This document shows, piece by piece, positions 18,853 through 26,793 of a stretch of DNA of 64,000 nucleotides (the first letter of the stretch is position 1; each line of letters opens with the position of its first letter). The position numbers were made by a program, and so were the translations under genes. The stretch is from Schinkia azotoformans LMG 9581 (GTDB taxonomy: Bacteria; Bacillota; Bacilli; Bacillales; Bacillaceae_J): the NCBI RefSeq assembly GCF_000307855.1, contig NZ_AJLR01000041.1, positions 33,166-97,165 on the forward strand. Reading direction: 5' to 3'. Below the pieces are notes generated by a model. That model was not told the DNA's origin. It searched no databases and worked only from the letters and a program-made list of their open reading frames with translations.

Positions 18853-19134
18853 ATGAAAGCCCAAATTATTAATTTCCCTAAATATCCAAAGCACTACCAC
18901 GAGTTCTACTATTTTAGGGAATATTTCCATGTGTTCTGTTCCGCTATTGTGGCTTGGACGCTAACTGTTTTTGTGATCACCTACGAACATATCAGTGTCG
19001 CACTAGGAATTGGCTTAGGTATTTGGCTGTTTGGTATAGGTTTACTAGTAGACTTTATGATTCGTTTAGGTTTGAAACGAAAAGAACAGGAAAAACAACA
19101 ACGATTACATAAATTGAAAAAAGTTGATCTTTAG
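18853..19134 (+). CDS. Small two-helix membrane protein of unknown function
   Basis: 93-residue protein not recognised as a named family. Residues 1-25 are rich in His, Tyr and Phe (KYPKHYHEFYYFREYFHVF); two transmembrane helices follow (about 29-47 and 53-73) and the C-terminus is highly basic and charged (KRKEQEKQQRLHKLKK), probably cytoplasmic. ATG with the ribosome binding site aaggagag. Monocistronic, with its own terminator. The Rex-like palindrome in the promoter hints at expression tied to redox or respiration, which remains an inference. Confidence 0.65.
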   Translation: MKAQIINFPKYPKHYHEFYYFREYFHVFCSAIVAWTLTVFVITYEHISVALGIGLGIWLFGIGLLVDFMIRLGLKRKEQEKQQRLHKLKKVDL

Positions 19135-19179
19135 TTCGATGATTGTCGATTATCATATATCTTATAACTTAATGGAAAA

Positions 19180-19217
19180 GGACGCACATAGTATTCAAGT
19201 ATGTGTGTCCTTTTTTA
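19180..19217 (+). terminator. Rho-independent terminator
   Basis: Stem ggacgcacata / tatgtgtgtcc with a nine-base loop followed by six T residues, behind the 93-residue membrane-protein gene. Confidence 0.88.
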
Positions 19218-19253
19218 TTTATAAAAAAGTAGTAAAAATATTACTTTATTGTA

Positions 19254-19319
19254 TTGACGTAACCATTGAATCTAAGTACAATGAAGAGGAGCTTAATGAT
19301 AACGGTTATCATTATCATT
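19254..19319 (+). promoter_or_regulatory. SigA promoter with Fur box for the iron ABC operon
   Basis: A -35 TTGACG (19254-19259), 17-base spacer and -10 TACAAT (19277-19282) are followed by the perfect 7-1-7 inverted repeat TGATAACGGTTATCA (19297-19311), extended by TTATCATT. This fits the Fur-box consensus TGATAATNATTATCA and covers the expected start of transcription, so iron-replete Fur should block the operon. Confidence 0.85.
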
Positions 19320-19346
19320 TAAAAAATCAGAAGGTGGTAAAGAATC

Positions 19347-20435
19347 ATGCAAATAAGAAAATTTATGAAACCTCTCCTTGCAAGTGCGCTCCTTACGATC
19401 GGACTTGTAGGTTGTGGCACAAATAATGCAGAACAACCCAAAACTGAAGCTGGTTTGGATACAGCACCAAAAACAACAGAGTCCGGGGAAGTAAACGTAT
19501 ATACTGCAAGACATTATGAAGTTGATGATGAGATTTTTAAGAAATTCACTGATGAAACAGGAATTAAAGTGAATGTAGTAAAAGGGAAAGAAGCCGAGCT
19601 TATTGAGCGCATCAAAAGAGAAGGAGAGAGCTCACAAGCAGACCTATTCATTACAGTTGATGGTGGAGTCCTTGCCAATGCAAAACAAAATGGTATTCTT
19701 CAACCGGTTAACTCAGATGTAATTAATGAAAATGTACCAGAGCATTTCCGTGATACTGATAATAATTGGATCGGTATGGCAACAAGAGCACGTATTATTG
19801 CCTATGCAAAGGACCGTGTGAAACCAGAAGACTTGTCTACATATGAAGATCTAGCAACGGATAAATGGGCTGGAAAAGTATTAGTTCGTTCTTCAACAAG
19901 CATGTATAATCAATCACTGCTTGCATCTTTTATTGAATTAAACGGAGAAGAGAAAGCTGAAGAGTGGGCAAGTGGTATTGTGAAAAACTTTGCTCGTCAG
20001 CCGGATGGCGGTGACCGTGACCAAGCAAAAGCAATTGCAGCAGGTACTGGTGATGTAGCGATCATGAACACATATTATGTTGGGCTATTAGCGAATTCGG
20101 AAGATCCTGAAGAAGTAAAAGTGGCGGATAACATTGGTGTGTTCTTCCCGAACCAAGAAACAAATGGTACTCACGTTAATATCAGCGGAATTGGTTTAAC
20201 AAAGTACAGCAAAAACAAAGACAATGCTATTAAGCTAATCGAATATATCACGAGTGTTGAAGCACAAGAATTTTTATCAGCAAATAACTATGAATTCCCG
20301 GTTAATCCAAATGCCAAAAAACCAGAGTTGCTAGAGTCTTGGGGAGAATTCAAAATGCAGGAACTTAACTACGATACTTTAGGAGAGCATAATAAGAAGG
20401 CAATAGAAATCTTTAATAAAGTTGGTTGGAAATAA
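19347..20435 (+). CDS. Ferric iron ABC transporter substrate-binding lipoprotein
   Basis: Fe(III)-binding receptor of the FbpA/FutA type, anchored outside the membrane. 362 residues: lipoprotein signal with the lipobox LVGC (Cys23), an acidic/Thr-rich spacer, then the mature domain beginning VNVYTARHYEVDDEIFKKF, the hallmark of this family (the Tyr and His are metal ligands), and MNTYYVGLL near residue 235, providing the paired tyrosines of the iron site. The upstream Fur box supports iron as substrate. ATG with aaggtgg ribosome binding site. First gene of a three-gene operon; the permease start follows the stop after one base. Confidence 0.92.
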   Translation: MQIRKFMKPLLASALLTIGLVGCGTNNAEQPKTEAGLDTAPKTTESGEVNVYTARHYEVDDEIFKKFTDETGIKVNVVKGKEAELIERIKREGESSQADLFITVDGGVLANAKQNGILQPVNSDVINENVPEHFRDTDNNWIGMATRARIIAYAKDRVKPEDLSTYEDLATDKWAGKVLVRSSTSMYNQSLLASFIELNGEEKAEEWASGIVKNFARQPDGGDRDQAKAIAAGTGDVAIMNTYYVGLLANSEDPEEVKVADNIGVFFPNQETNGTHVNISGIGLTKYSKNKDNAIKLIEYITSVEAQEFLSANNYEFPVNPNAKKPELLESWGEFKMQELNYDTLGEHNKKAIEIFNKVGWK

Positions 20436-20436
20436 G

Positions 20437-22086
20437 ATGAAAACTGAGGCTGTAAAGCGATTTGTTCAAAAGGAACTGAATGGTTGGTGGATTATTAGTA
20501 TGGTGGGTGCGGCAGTTATTCTGCTGCCCATCCTTTTTGTGTTTTTTACTTTATTCCAAGAGCCGAATGAAAATTGGTTCCACATGAAGGAATATTTACT
20601 CAAAAATTATATCCTTAATACTTTCACCCTCGTCATCTTTACCGGAATCGTATCAGCATTTTTAGGTGTAACATTGGCATGGATTGTTGCTGCCTATGAT
20701 TTTCCATTAAAAAACTTTTTTAAATGGGGCTTAATGCTGCCGCTGGCTATACCTCCTTATATTGCAGCCTATACCTACAAGGCTATGCTCGGCTATACTG
20801 GGGTCGTGCAAACAACATTGCGAAATAAGTTTGATTATCAAATTGATGCGGAACTGTTATCGATATCATCACTAAGAGGTGCGGTTTTCATTTTCGCGTT
20901 TTTTCTATTTCCGTATGTTTACATCATTACAAAATCTTTTTTGGAAAATCAAAGTTCATCTTATATTGAAAATGCTCGGGTGCTCGGTAGAAAGCCAGTA
21001 ACCATCTTTTTTAAGGTAGTACTGCCCCTTTCGCGACCGGCTATTGTCGGTGGGATTGTACTAGTAATCTATGAAGTCTTGAGTGACTATGGACTAACAA
21101 GCTATTTTGGCATTCATACAATCACAACCGCTATTTTTCAAACGTGGTTTGCGATGTACGATGTGCAAACAGCGATGAGACTGGCTGCTTGGTTAATGGT
21201 GATCATCGTAGGTTTGTTCTTTTTAGAAAGACTTCTAAGACAACGTCGCCGTTATAATGTAAATAATAAATCACGGCCGTTAACGCCGATGAAACTTAAA
21301 GGCTTTTCTGCCTTTGGAGCTTTCATGTATTGTTTTGGAGTATTTCTAATTGGATTTTTCATTCCATTTATTCAATTAATTTCATGGGCGAAACTAACCT
21401 TTGCTAAAGTATGGGATGACTCGTTTATTACACTGCTTTATCAAACAGTATATGTGGCTATTATTTCAACGTTCTTAATACTTATTTTTGCAGTTATTGT
21501 TGCGAATGTTTCGAGAAAACATACGCCGTTTTCATTTATTCTCTCAAAAATTGTAACATCAGGCTACTCAATCCCGGGCGCCATCGTTGCCATTGGTGTT
21601 CTAGCGGTCTTTATTACATTGGATAAATGGTTAGCGCCGCTATATTCACAAATGGGGTTAGGGAATGCACCTTTAATATTAAGCATGTCGCTCGGAATGT
21701 TAATTGTTGGTTATGCAATTCGCTTTATGGCCACTGGATTTAATGCGATTGAGGTTGGTTTTGAAAAAGTAGGGACTAAATATACGGAAGCATCAAGGAT
21801 ACTAGGAAACGGAATTACAAAGACTTTCTTTAAAGTGGACCTTCCTTTAATAAAGGGTGCTCTTGCTAGTGGTTTTATTCTAACGTTTGTTGAAATTACA
21901 AAAGAGTTACCATTGGTATTGTTATTAAGACCTTTTAATTTTGATACATTAGCTACCAAAACATACCAATATGCGAATGATGAACAAATTTATGAAGCCT
22001 CGATTACGTCGTTAATGATTATTGGGATTAGTGTATTGTCTGTAATTGTCTTTCAAATAATAGATAGGAAGAAGGTGAAACAATGA
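20437..22086 (+). CDS. Ferric iron ABC transporter permease (FbpB-like, fused two-domain)
   Basis: Membrane subunit of the Fe(III) importer. 549 residues with about twelve helices arranged as two homologous halves, each with an EAA-type coupling loop (IENARVLGRKPVTIFFKVVLP near 185 and TEASRILGNGITKTFFKVDLP near 460), the usual architecture of FbpB/HitB proteins in which two permease domains are fused. ATG 20437 starts one base after the receptor stop; the Shine-Dalgarno match is weak (ggttgga), consistent with translational coupling. The stop overlaps the ATPase start as ATGA. Confidence 0.9.
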   Translation: MKTEAVKRFVQKELNGWWIISMVGAAVILLPILFVFFTLFQEPNENWFHMKEYLLKNYILNTFTLVIFTGIVSAFLGVTLAWIVAAYDFPLKNFFKWGLMLPLAIPPYIAAYTYKAMLGYTGVVQTTLRNKFDYQIDAELLSISSLRGAVFIFAFFLFPYVYIITKSFLENQSSSYIENARVLGRKPVTIFFKVVLPLSRPAIVGGIVLVIYEVLSDYGLTSYFGIHTITTAIFQTWFAMYDVQTAMRLAAWLMVIIVGLFFLERLLRQRRRYNVNNKSRPLTPMKLKGFSAFGAFMYCFGVFLIGFFIPFIQLISWAKLTFAKVWDDSFITLLYQTVYVAIISTFLILIFAVIVANVSRKHTPFSFILSKIVTSGYSIPGAIVAIGVLAVFITLDKWLAPLYSQMGLGNAPLILSMSLGMLIVGYAIRFMATGFNAIEVGFEKVGTKYTEASRILGNGITKTFFKVDLPLIKGALASGFILTFVEITKELPLVLLLRPFNFDTLATKTYQYANDEQIYEASITSLMIIGISVLSVIVFQIIDRKKVKQ

Positions 22087-22772
22087 CTATTTTAGAAATT
22101 AAAAATCTAACATTTTCGTTTTCACAAGCAGCTGAACCAGTCATTAAAAACTTTTCATTTTCGATGGGAAAAGGTGAAATTGTCGGTATTTTAGGGCAAA
22201 GCGGCAGCGGCAAAAGTACGTTGCTTCGCTTAATATCAGGTTTGGAGATGGCCCAAATAGGAATGATAAAAATTGCTGGGACGCTAGTGCTTGATGAAGG
22301 GTTATTTCTTCAACCTGAAGATCGAGGCGTAGGGATGGTATTTCAGGATTACGCTTTGTTTCCACATATGAATGTTAGAGACAATATTCTTTTCGGTCTA
22401 AACCGGCTTCCAAGAAAGGACAGAAAAGAGCGAGTGAAGGAAATGCTGGAGCTGGTGAAAATGGAGCAATTTGAGTCACGATACCCACATGAATTAAGTG
22501 GAGGTCAACAGCAACGGATCGCACTCGCACGTGCACTGGCCCCGAAACCTAATTTGCTGCTAATGGATGAGCCGTTCAGTAATTTAGATGCGGATTTAAA
22601 GGAATCCATTCGTGAGGATCTACGGACAATTCTAAAAAAGGCAAATATGACGTGTATTGTTGTTACACATGACAAAAATGATGTAGATGCGATATGTGAC
22701 CGCAGTATTGTTTTCGGCCAACCCCAAAATAGTAAAGGGAATAAGAATGGAAAGATAACGATTGTTCAGTAA
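22083..22772 (+). CDS. Ferric iron ABC transporter ATPase (short FbpC-like)
   Basis: Cytoplasmic ATPase that energises the Fe(III) permease. 229 residues: Walker A GQSGSGKST, Q-loop GMVFQDYALFPHM, signature [16 protein letters not shown], Walker B LLLMDEPFSNLD, H-loop VVTHDK. It ends soon after the H-loop and lacks the ~120-residue C-terminal regulatory/TOBE domain found in most FbpC proteins (usually about 350 residues), so feedback control through that domain is absent. No remnant of it is visible downstream. The ATG overlaps the permease stop. No hairpin terminator was seen directly after the gene. Confidence 0.9.
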   Translation: MTILEIKNLTFSFSQAAEPVIKNFSFSMGKGEIVGILGQSGSGKSTLLRLISGLEMAQIGMIKIAGTLVLDEGLFLQPEDRGVGMVFQDYALFPHMNVRDNILFGLNRLPRKDRKERVKEMLELVKMEQFESRYPHELSGGQQQRIALARALAPKPNLLLMDEPFSNLDADLKESIREDLRTILKKANMTCIVVTHDKNDVDAICDRSIVFGQPQNSKGNKNGKITIVQ

Positions 22773-22817
22773 AAGGGTTAAATAAATATTTGATTAATGG
22801 AAATACTTTAAAACTCC

Positions 22818-23045
22818 TTGTGTTTTATTGGAAAATCAATTACTATTTGATTAGCAAAAAAGGAAGGGTGACCTTGGAACAATGATCTTTTAATCCTATT
22901 TTAAGAAAAAATTCGTAAAGAGCAACTTTAAAGATACGAGCGATTTTCTGGATAGGATTAGTATGTACATTGTTGATACAAACCATTGGTCATTGTGTCC
23001 CTTTTGTTGTAGGGATAAATGAATTTTTGATGTTGTATTGTACTG
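22818..23045 (+). promoter_or_regulatory. Promoter and structured leader of the MFS gene
   Basis: A -35 TTGTGT (22818-22823), a 17-base spacer and -10 TACTAT (22841-22846) would start a transcript near 22853, giving an untranslated leader of about 225 bases. Just inside lies a good ribosome binding site (aaggaaggg) followed by the minute frame TTG GAA CAA TGA (22874) and, out of phase, ATG ATC TTT TAA (22882). Next come complementary segments taatcctat (22891-22899) and ataggatta (22952-22960), a small hairpin tccct/aggga (22998-23015), and then the terminator. The arrangement resembles ribosome-mediated attenuators of antibiotic-resistance genes. Confidence 0.5.
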
Positions 23046-23078
23046 CCTCCTGTCCAGAATTATGACAGGAGGTTTTTT
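23046..23078 (+). terminator. Terminator/attenuator containing the MFS gene's Shine-Dalgarno
   Basis: Perfect 9-bp stem cctcctgtc / gacaggagg, nine-base loop, then six T residues: a textbook intrinsic terminator. Its 3' arm contains aggagg (23067-23072), which is at exactly the right distance (eight bases) to serve the TTG start at 23081. The folded form would therefore both stop transcription and hide the ribosome binding site, so the MFS gene should be expressed only when the hairpin is prevented from forming. Confidence 0.8.
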
Positions 23079-23080
23079 AT

Positions 23081-24310
23081 TTGGACGGAGTTCAGGCTAA
23101 ATCGTCGGGTTTATTTCAAAACCGTGTATTTCAAGCAATAATCATTTCAGGTTTATTTTTACAAATCGGTATATGGGTTCGAAACTTTGCTGTATTGCTT
23201 TTTGTAATGGAAAAAACGAATGGGGATTCGTTTGCAGTTTCGATGATCTCTGTTGCTGAATTTGCCCCGATATTTATTTTTTCCTTTATCGGCGGAACAT
23301 TTGCCGATCGCTGGAGTCCGAAAAGGACGATGGTATGGTGTGATGTTTTAAGTGCGTTATCGATATTTGCGGTACTAATCACTCTAGTATTTGGGACTTG
23401 GCAGATCGTGTTTTTTGCAACATTAATTTCTGCAATCCTATCACAATTTTCGCAGCCCTCAGGCTTGAAGTTGTTTAAAATGCATTTGCCAATGGAACAA
23501 ATGCAGCAGGGGATGTCGTTTTATCAAACGATCTTTGCCGTATTTATGGTATTGGGACCAATTGTCGGAACATTTGTATTTGAATCGTTTGGTATTAATG
23601 TATCAATTGCGATCACTGGAATTGCCTTTCTTCTTTCTGCTGTTGCCCTAGGTTTCCTTCCAAAAGATCGTAAACTGGAAGAAAATAATGGTGACACGAC
23701 TTTATGGGAGGAAATGAAAAGTGGTATAAAGTATGTGTTGCAAAAGAGAGATTTAAGTTTACTTGGACTATGCTTTATGGGTGCCGGGCTTGGACTCGGT
23801 TTTATTCAACCGCTTGGGATTTTTCTAATCACAGAAAGACTTGGATTGCCGAAGGAAAATCTGCAATGGCTTTTAATGTCTAACGGCATTGGTATGATCC
23901 TTGGGGGCGCGGTCATTATGATGTTCGCGAAAAACGTTGCACCTCAAAGGTTGTTAACCTTTGGAATGCTATCAAATGCCATTGGCATCGCAATTGTAGG
24001 TCTTTCAACAAATTTGTGGCTAACGTTGGCTGTTGAGTTTTTTATCGGCTTCATGATGCCATGTATTCATATTGGTATCAATACATGGATCATCCAAAGT
24101 ACGGAAGCGGCATTTATCGGAAGAGTAAATGGAATCCTAAGTCCACTCTTTACAGGGTCAATGGTTATAACAATGAGTATGGCAGGGATATTAAAAGAAC
24201 AATTTTCATTGGTTATTATGTTTGAAGCGGCCGCTATCTTGTTTATTGTTGGCATGAGCTTTATCTTGCCTTTATTTAATAATTCAATAAATGTCAAAAT
24301 AGTTGAATAA
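23081..24310 (+). CDS. MFS transporter, macrolide-efflux-like
   Basis: Twelve-helix major facilitator protein of 409 residues, similar in pattern to the MFS_3/macrolide-efflux (Mef-like) group: the N-terminus FQNRVFQAIIISGLFLQIG, the loop 2-3 motif GTFADRWSPKRTMVWCDVLSA, and a long central loop (about 200-225, KDRKLEENNGDTT). A role in exporting a drug or toxic compound is inferred from family and from the attenuator in front of it. The TTG start is fixed by the aggagg site eight bases upstream. It ends with its own terminator, so it is monocistronic. Confidence 0.85.
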   Translation: MDGVQAKSSGLFQNRVFQAIIISGLFLQIGIWVRNFAVLLFVMEKTNGDSFAVSMISVAEFAPIFIFSFIGGTFADRWSPKRTMVWCDVLSALSIFAVLITLVFGTWQIVFFATLISAILSQFSQPSGLKLFKMHLPMEQMQQGMSFYQTIFAVFMVLGPIVGTFVFESFGINVSIAITGIAFLLSAVALGFLPKDRKLEENNGDTTLWEEMKSGIKYVLQKRDLSLLGLCFMGAGLGLGFIQPLGIFLITERLGLPKENLQWLLMSNGIGMILGGAVIMMFAKNVAPQRLLTFGMLSNAIGIAIVGLSTNLWLTLAVEFFIGFMMPCIHIGINTWIIQSTEAAFIGRVNGILSPLFTGSMVITMSMAGILKEQFSLVIMFEAAAILFIVGMSFILPLFNNSINVKIVE

Positions 24311-24318
24311 TTTATGGT

Positions 24319-24350
24319 AAAATGGCTTTAATAAAGGCCATTTTTTTTTA
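24319..24350 (+). terminator. Rho-independent terminator after the MFS gene
   Basis: Stem aaaatggc-ttt / aaag-gccatttt with a short loop and a run of nine T residues. Confidence 0.85.
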
Positions 24351-24376
24351 TCAAATTTGGAGGAGCGGGATGCTGG

Positions 24377-24868
24377 ATGACGGAGTGGAGGCAAAATGAT
24401 TTTTTAATTTCAACAGATAAAAATTTATTGGATATCAATGTAATTTATAATTTCCTTGGGCATGAGTCTTATTGGGCGAAGGATCGTCCTCGGGAAATCG
24501 TTGAGAAATCAATTGAAAATTCTTTGCTTTGCTTCGGAATTTATAAAGAGAATATGGATGGGACGATTGAACAGGTAGGTTTTGCGCGAGTTATTACGGA
24601 CAAGGCAACGTTTGCCTATCTTTGTGATGTCTTTGTCGTTCCCGAGTTTCGTGGCATCGGCTTATCAAAGTGGTTGATGGGTATCATCACTACTCATCCG
24701 GAACTTCAAACGGTGCGCAGGATGCTGCTTGTTACATACGATGCCCATAAGCTTTATGCCCAATATGGATTTAAAGATATTGATATGCCACAACAATTCA
24801 TGCAGCTAATCCAAAATGCCCCTAAAAAGATTCCTTATATCATTGATGATCAGGATCAAATTTGTTGA
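24377..24868 (+). CDS. GNAT-family N-acetyltransferase
   Basis: 163-residue cytoplasmic acetyl-CoA-dependent acyltransferase. The central beta-strand and acetyl-CoA pyrophosphate loop are seen as LCDVFVVPEFRGIGLSKWLM (motif A, R-G-x-G-x-S/K); the C-terminal HKLYAQYGFKDI segment is motif B with the usual Tyr. Acceptor unknown. Start ATG 24377 with ggaggag about ten bases upstream; another ATG at 24370 is out of frame and opens only a nine-codon frame. It follows the MFS terminator and has no visible terminator of its own. Confidence 0.85.
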   Translation: MTEWRQNDFLISTDKNLLDINVIYNFLGHESYWAKDRPREIVEKSIENSLLCFGIYKENMDGTIEQVGFARVITDKATFAYLCDVFVVPEFRGIGLSKWLMGIITTHPELQTVRRMLLVTYDAHKLYAQYGFKDIDMPQQFMQLIQNAPKKIPYIIDDQDQIC

Positions 24869-24939
24869 ATGATAGTAGGGAAGGTATGATAGACTAATAA
24901 AGTCGAATTAAAGATACAAAATAAAAGGGGCGCTTATTT

Positions 24940-26052
24940 TTGTGGGAATCAATCATGACATACGAATTCTTATATGAAGTATCAATCTCAGTAGGGATAT
25001 TTCTACTATTTCTGATCTTAAGAAAGGTTTTCACCAAATATATTTTTCATCTCATTTTAAAACTGGCACATAAGACTCCGACAGATCTCTTTTCGCATAT
25101 TTGGCTTTCTTTTGAGAAACCGATTGGGTGGCTGTTCGTGATTATCGGTTTTAATGTTGCAGCCAGCTTTTTTCCTTATATTGACCCAAGAAATCCAATA
25201 TTTGTGCATATTATGAAATCCCTTATTATTCTGATGATTACATGGGGTTTGTATAATGTGGCCTCTGCCAGCTCCATCGCGATCATGAAGATCAATAAAA
25301 AACTCAATGTTGATATTGATGAAATCTTAATTCCTTTTTTATCGAAAACGATACGGTTTATTATAGTTGCAATTAGTCTTAGCATCATTCTCCAAGAATT
25401 CAACTATAATATCAATAGTTTAGTGGCAGGGTTAGGGATCGGCGGGGTTGCTGTTGCACTCGCGGCCAAGGATGCACTCGGAAACTTGTTTGGTGGTCTT
25501 ATTATTATCACAGAAAAGCCATTTTCAATCGGCGATTGGATTATGACACCAACTGTTGAAGGAACTGTTGAGGATATTACGTTTCGAAGCACGAAGATCA
25601 GAACGTTCGCGCAGGCTTTAGTTACCGTGCCTAATGCAACGTTAGCCAATGAGGCCATCACGAACTGGAGTAAGATGGGGAAGCGGAGAATTACCTTCCA
25701 ATTAGGTGTCACTTTTGAGACGCCGAAGGAAAAGCTAGAAAATACAATAAATAAAATAGAAGAAATGCTGAAAAAACATTCTGACGTTCATCCTGATACG
25801 ATTTTTGTTACTTTTGATAATTACAATGTTAACAGTTTAGATATTTTTCTCTATTTCTTTACAAAAACAACAGTCTGGGCAGAGTATTTACAAGTGAAGC
25901 AGGATATCAATTTTAAAATTATGGCAATCCTTGAATCTGAGGGTGTACAAGTGGCATTACCAACGAGAACGTTAATTACAACAAAGGAATCTGAAAGTAT
26001 GATGAAGGCTGCAACAAAAGAAAAGGATAGAGTAAGAGAAAGAGACTTGTAA
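24940..26052 (+). CDS. Small-conductance mechanosensitive channel, MscS family (YhdY-like)
   Basis: Membrane channel that opens under membrane tension and releases solutes on hypo-osmotic shock. 370 residues: four or five N-terminal helices, the pore-lining TM3 segment with its Gly/Ala pattern (INSLVAGLGIGGVAVALAAK, about 155-175, then DALGNLFGGL), followed by the beta domain (IGDWIMTPTVEGTVEDIT) and an alpha/beta C-terminal domain. Length and pattern match B. subtilis YhdY-type proteins. TTG 24940 is chosen because aaaagggg is correctly spaced; ATG 24955 would be too far from it. Monocistronic, with a terminator after it. Confidence 0.88.
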   Translation: MWESIMTYEFLYEVSISVGIFLLFLILRKVFTKYIFHLILKLAHKTPTDLFSHIWLSFEKPIGWLFVIIGFNVAASFFPYIDPRNPIFVHIMKSLIILMITWGLYNVASASSIAIMKINKKLNVDIDEILIPFLSKTIRFIIVAISLSIILQEFNYNINSLVAGLGIGGVAVALAAKDALGNLFGGLIIITEKPFSIGDWIMTPTVEGTVEDITFRSTKIRTFAQALVTVPNATLANEAITNWSKMGKRRITFQLGVTFETPKEKLENTINKIEEMLKKHSDVHPDTIFVTFDNYNVNSLDIFLYFFTKTTVWAEYLQVKQDINFKIMAILESEGVQVALPTRTLITTKESESMMKAATKEKDRVRERDL

Positions 26053-26063
26053 TAATGGGAAAG

Positions 26064-26100
26064 TCAGTTGCTAATGCTATTTAGCAGCTGATTTTTTTTT
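26064..26100 (+). terminator. Rho-independent terminator after the MscS gene
   Basis: Eleven-base stem tcagttgctaa / ttagcagctga (one G-U pair), six-base loop, then nine T residues. Confidence 0.88.
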
Positions 26101-26182
26101 ATATTAGTTAAAGCTTTTTTATTGTTATGTTACAAAATAAATGATAACATTATTTTATGTAACATTAGTAGGAGGAAATCGT

Positions 26183-26749
26183 GTGGAGTTCGTTGAGCCA
26201 ATTAAGGATATTGAGAAAATAAATGCGATTAAAGATCTATTAAAGAAACAATCTCAGCGAGATCTCTTATTATTTGTTTTAGGCATTAATACAGGCATTA
26301 GAGTGCACGATTTACTTTCGTTAAGGGTTGAACATGTTCGTGAAGGTGACAAAATTAAGGAATTTCTCTATTTAAAAGATGAAACTCGAGATGAGATGAG
26401 GGCATACTATTTAAATTCCAAAGTACAACAAGAACTTATAAGCTACTTTGTTATTTATGAGTTAAAGGATAGTGACTTTCTATTTAAGTCGAAAAAGAAT
26501 GAACAGCCTATTACGAGGCAACAGGCCTATAGAATTATCAATAAAGCAGCAAAAGATGTTGGAATATTAGGGAAAATTGGCATGCACACACTTAGAAAAA
26601 CATTTGGTTATCATGCTTATCGAAAGGGAATTGCGATTTCCATCCTGAGGGATATTTATAATCATCATTCATCATCTGAGACATTACATTATATTGGAAT
26701 AGATAAAGAGGATATCCGACGACATATTAAAGTCGATGTAAATTTATAA
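26183..26749 (+). CDS. Minimal tyrosine recombinase (catalytic domain only)
   Basis: Tyrosine site-specific recombinase reduced to the catalytic domain: 188 residues, lacking the N-terminal SAM-like/core-binding domain of XerC/XerD-type enzymes (about 300 residues). Catalytic residues visible: Arg40 (NTGIR), His135 and Arg138 in MHTLRK, His169 and nucleophile Tyr170 (LHYIGI); the beta-hairpin Lys is likely in KDETRDE. The GTG start at 26183 sits seven bases behind ggagg; the frame continues upstream to 26141 without a better site. It stands alone, with no excisionase, transposase or att-like repeats seen nearby. Similar short recombinases occur as fixed chromosomal genes in Bacillus; the target is unknown. 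Confidence 0.8.
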   Translation: MEFVEPIKDIEKINAIKDLLKKQSQRDLLLFVLGINTGIRVHDLLSLRVEHVREGDKIKEFLYLKDETRDEMRAYYLNSKVQQELISYFVIYELKDSDFLFKSKKNEQPITRQQAYRIINKAAKDVGILGKIGMHTLRKTFGYHAYRKGIAISILRDIYNHHSSSETLHYIGIDKEDIRRHIKVDVNL

Positions 26750-26763
26750 GAATACAAATCTAA

Positions 26764-26793
26764 AACCCCCTCCGTATGAGGCGGGAGGGGGTT
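26764..26793. terminator. Hairpin between convergent recombinase and stress-protein genes
   Basis: Ten-base stem aaccccctcc / ggagggggtt with a ten-base loop. On the minus strand it is followed by TTTT, so it best serves the universal-stress-protein gene, whose stop codon touches it; it may also stop transcription from the recombinase gene. Confidence 0.7.

Noticed and set aside
19124..19426. 100-codon plus-strand frame over the iron-operon promoter
   Set aside because: It spans a terminator, a SigA promoter and a Fur box and overlaps the receptor gene out of frame.
26141..26749. Integrated element or prophage marked by the recombinase
   Set aside because: Neighbours on both sides are ordinary chromosomal genes, with no direct repeats, tRNA or phage genes.
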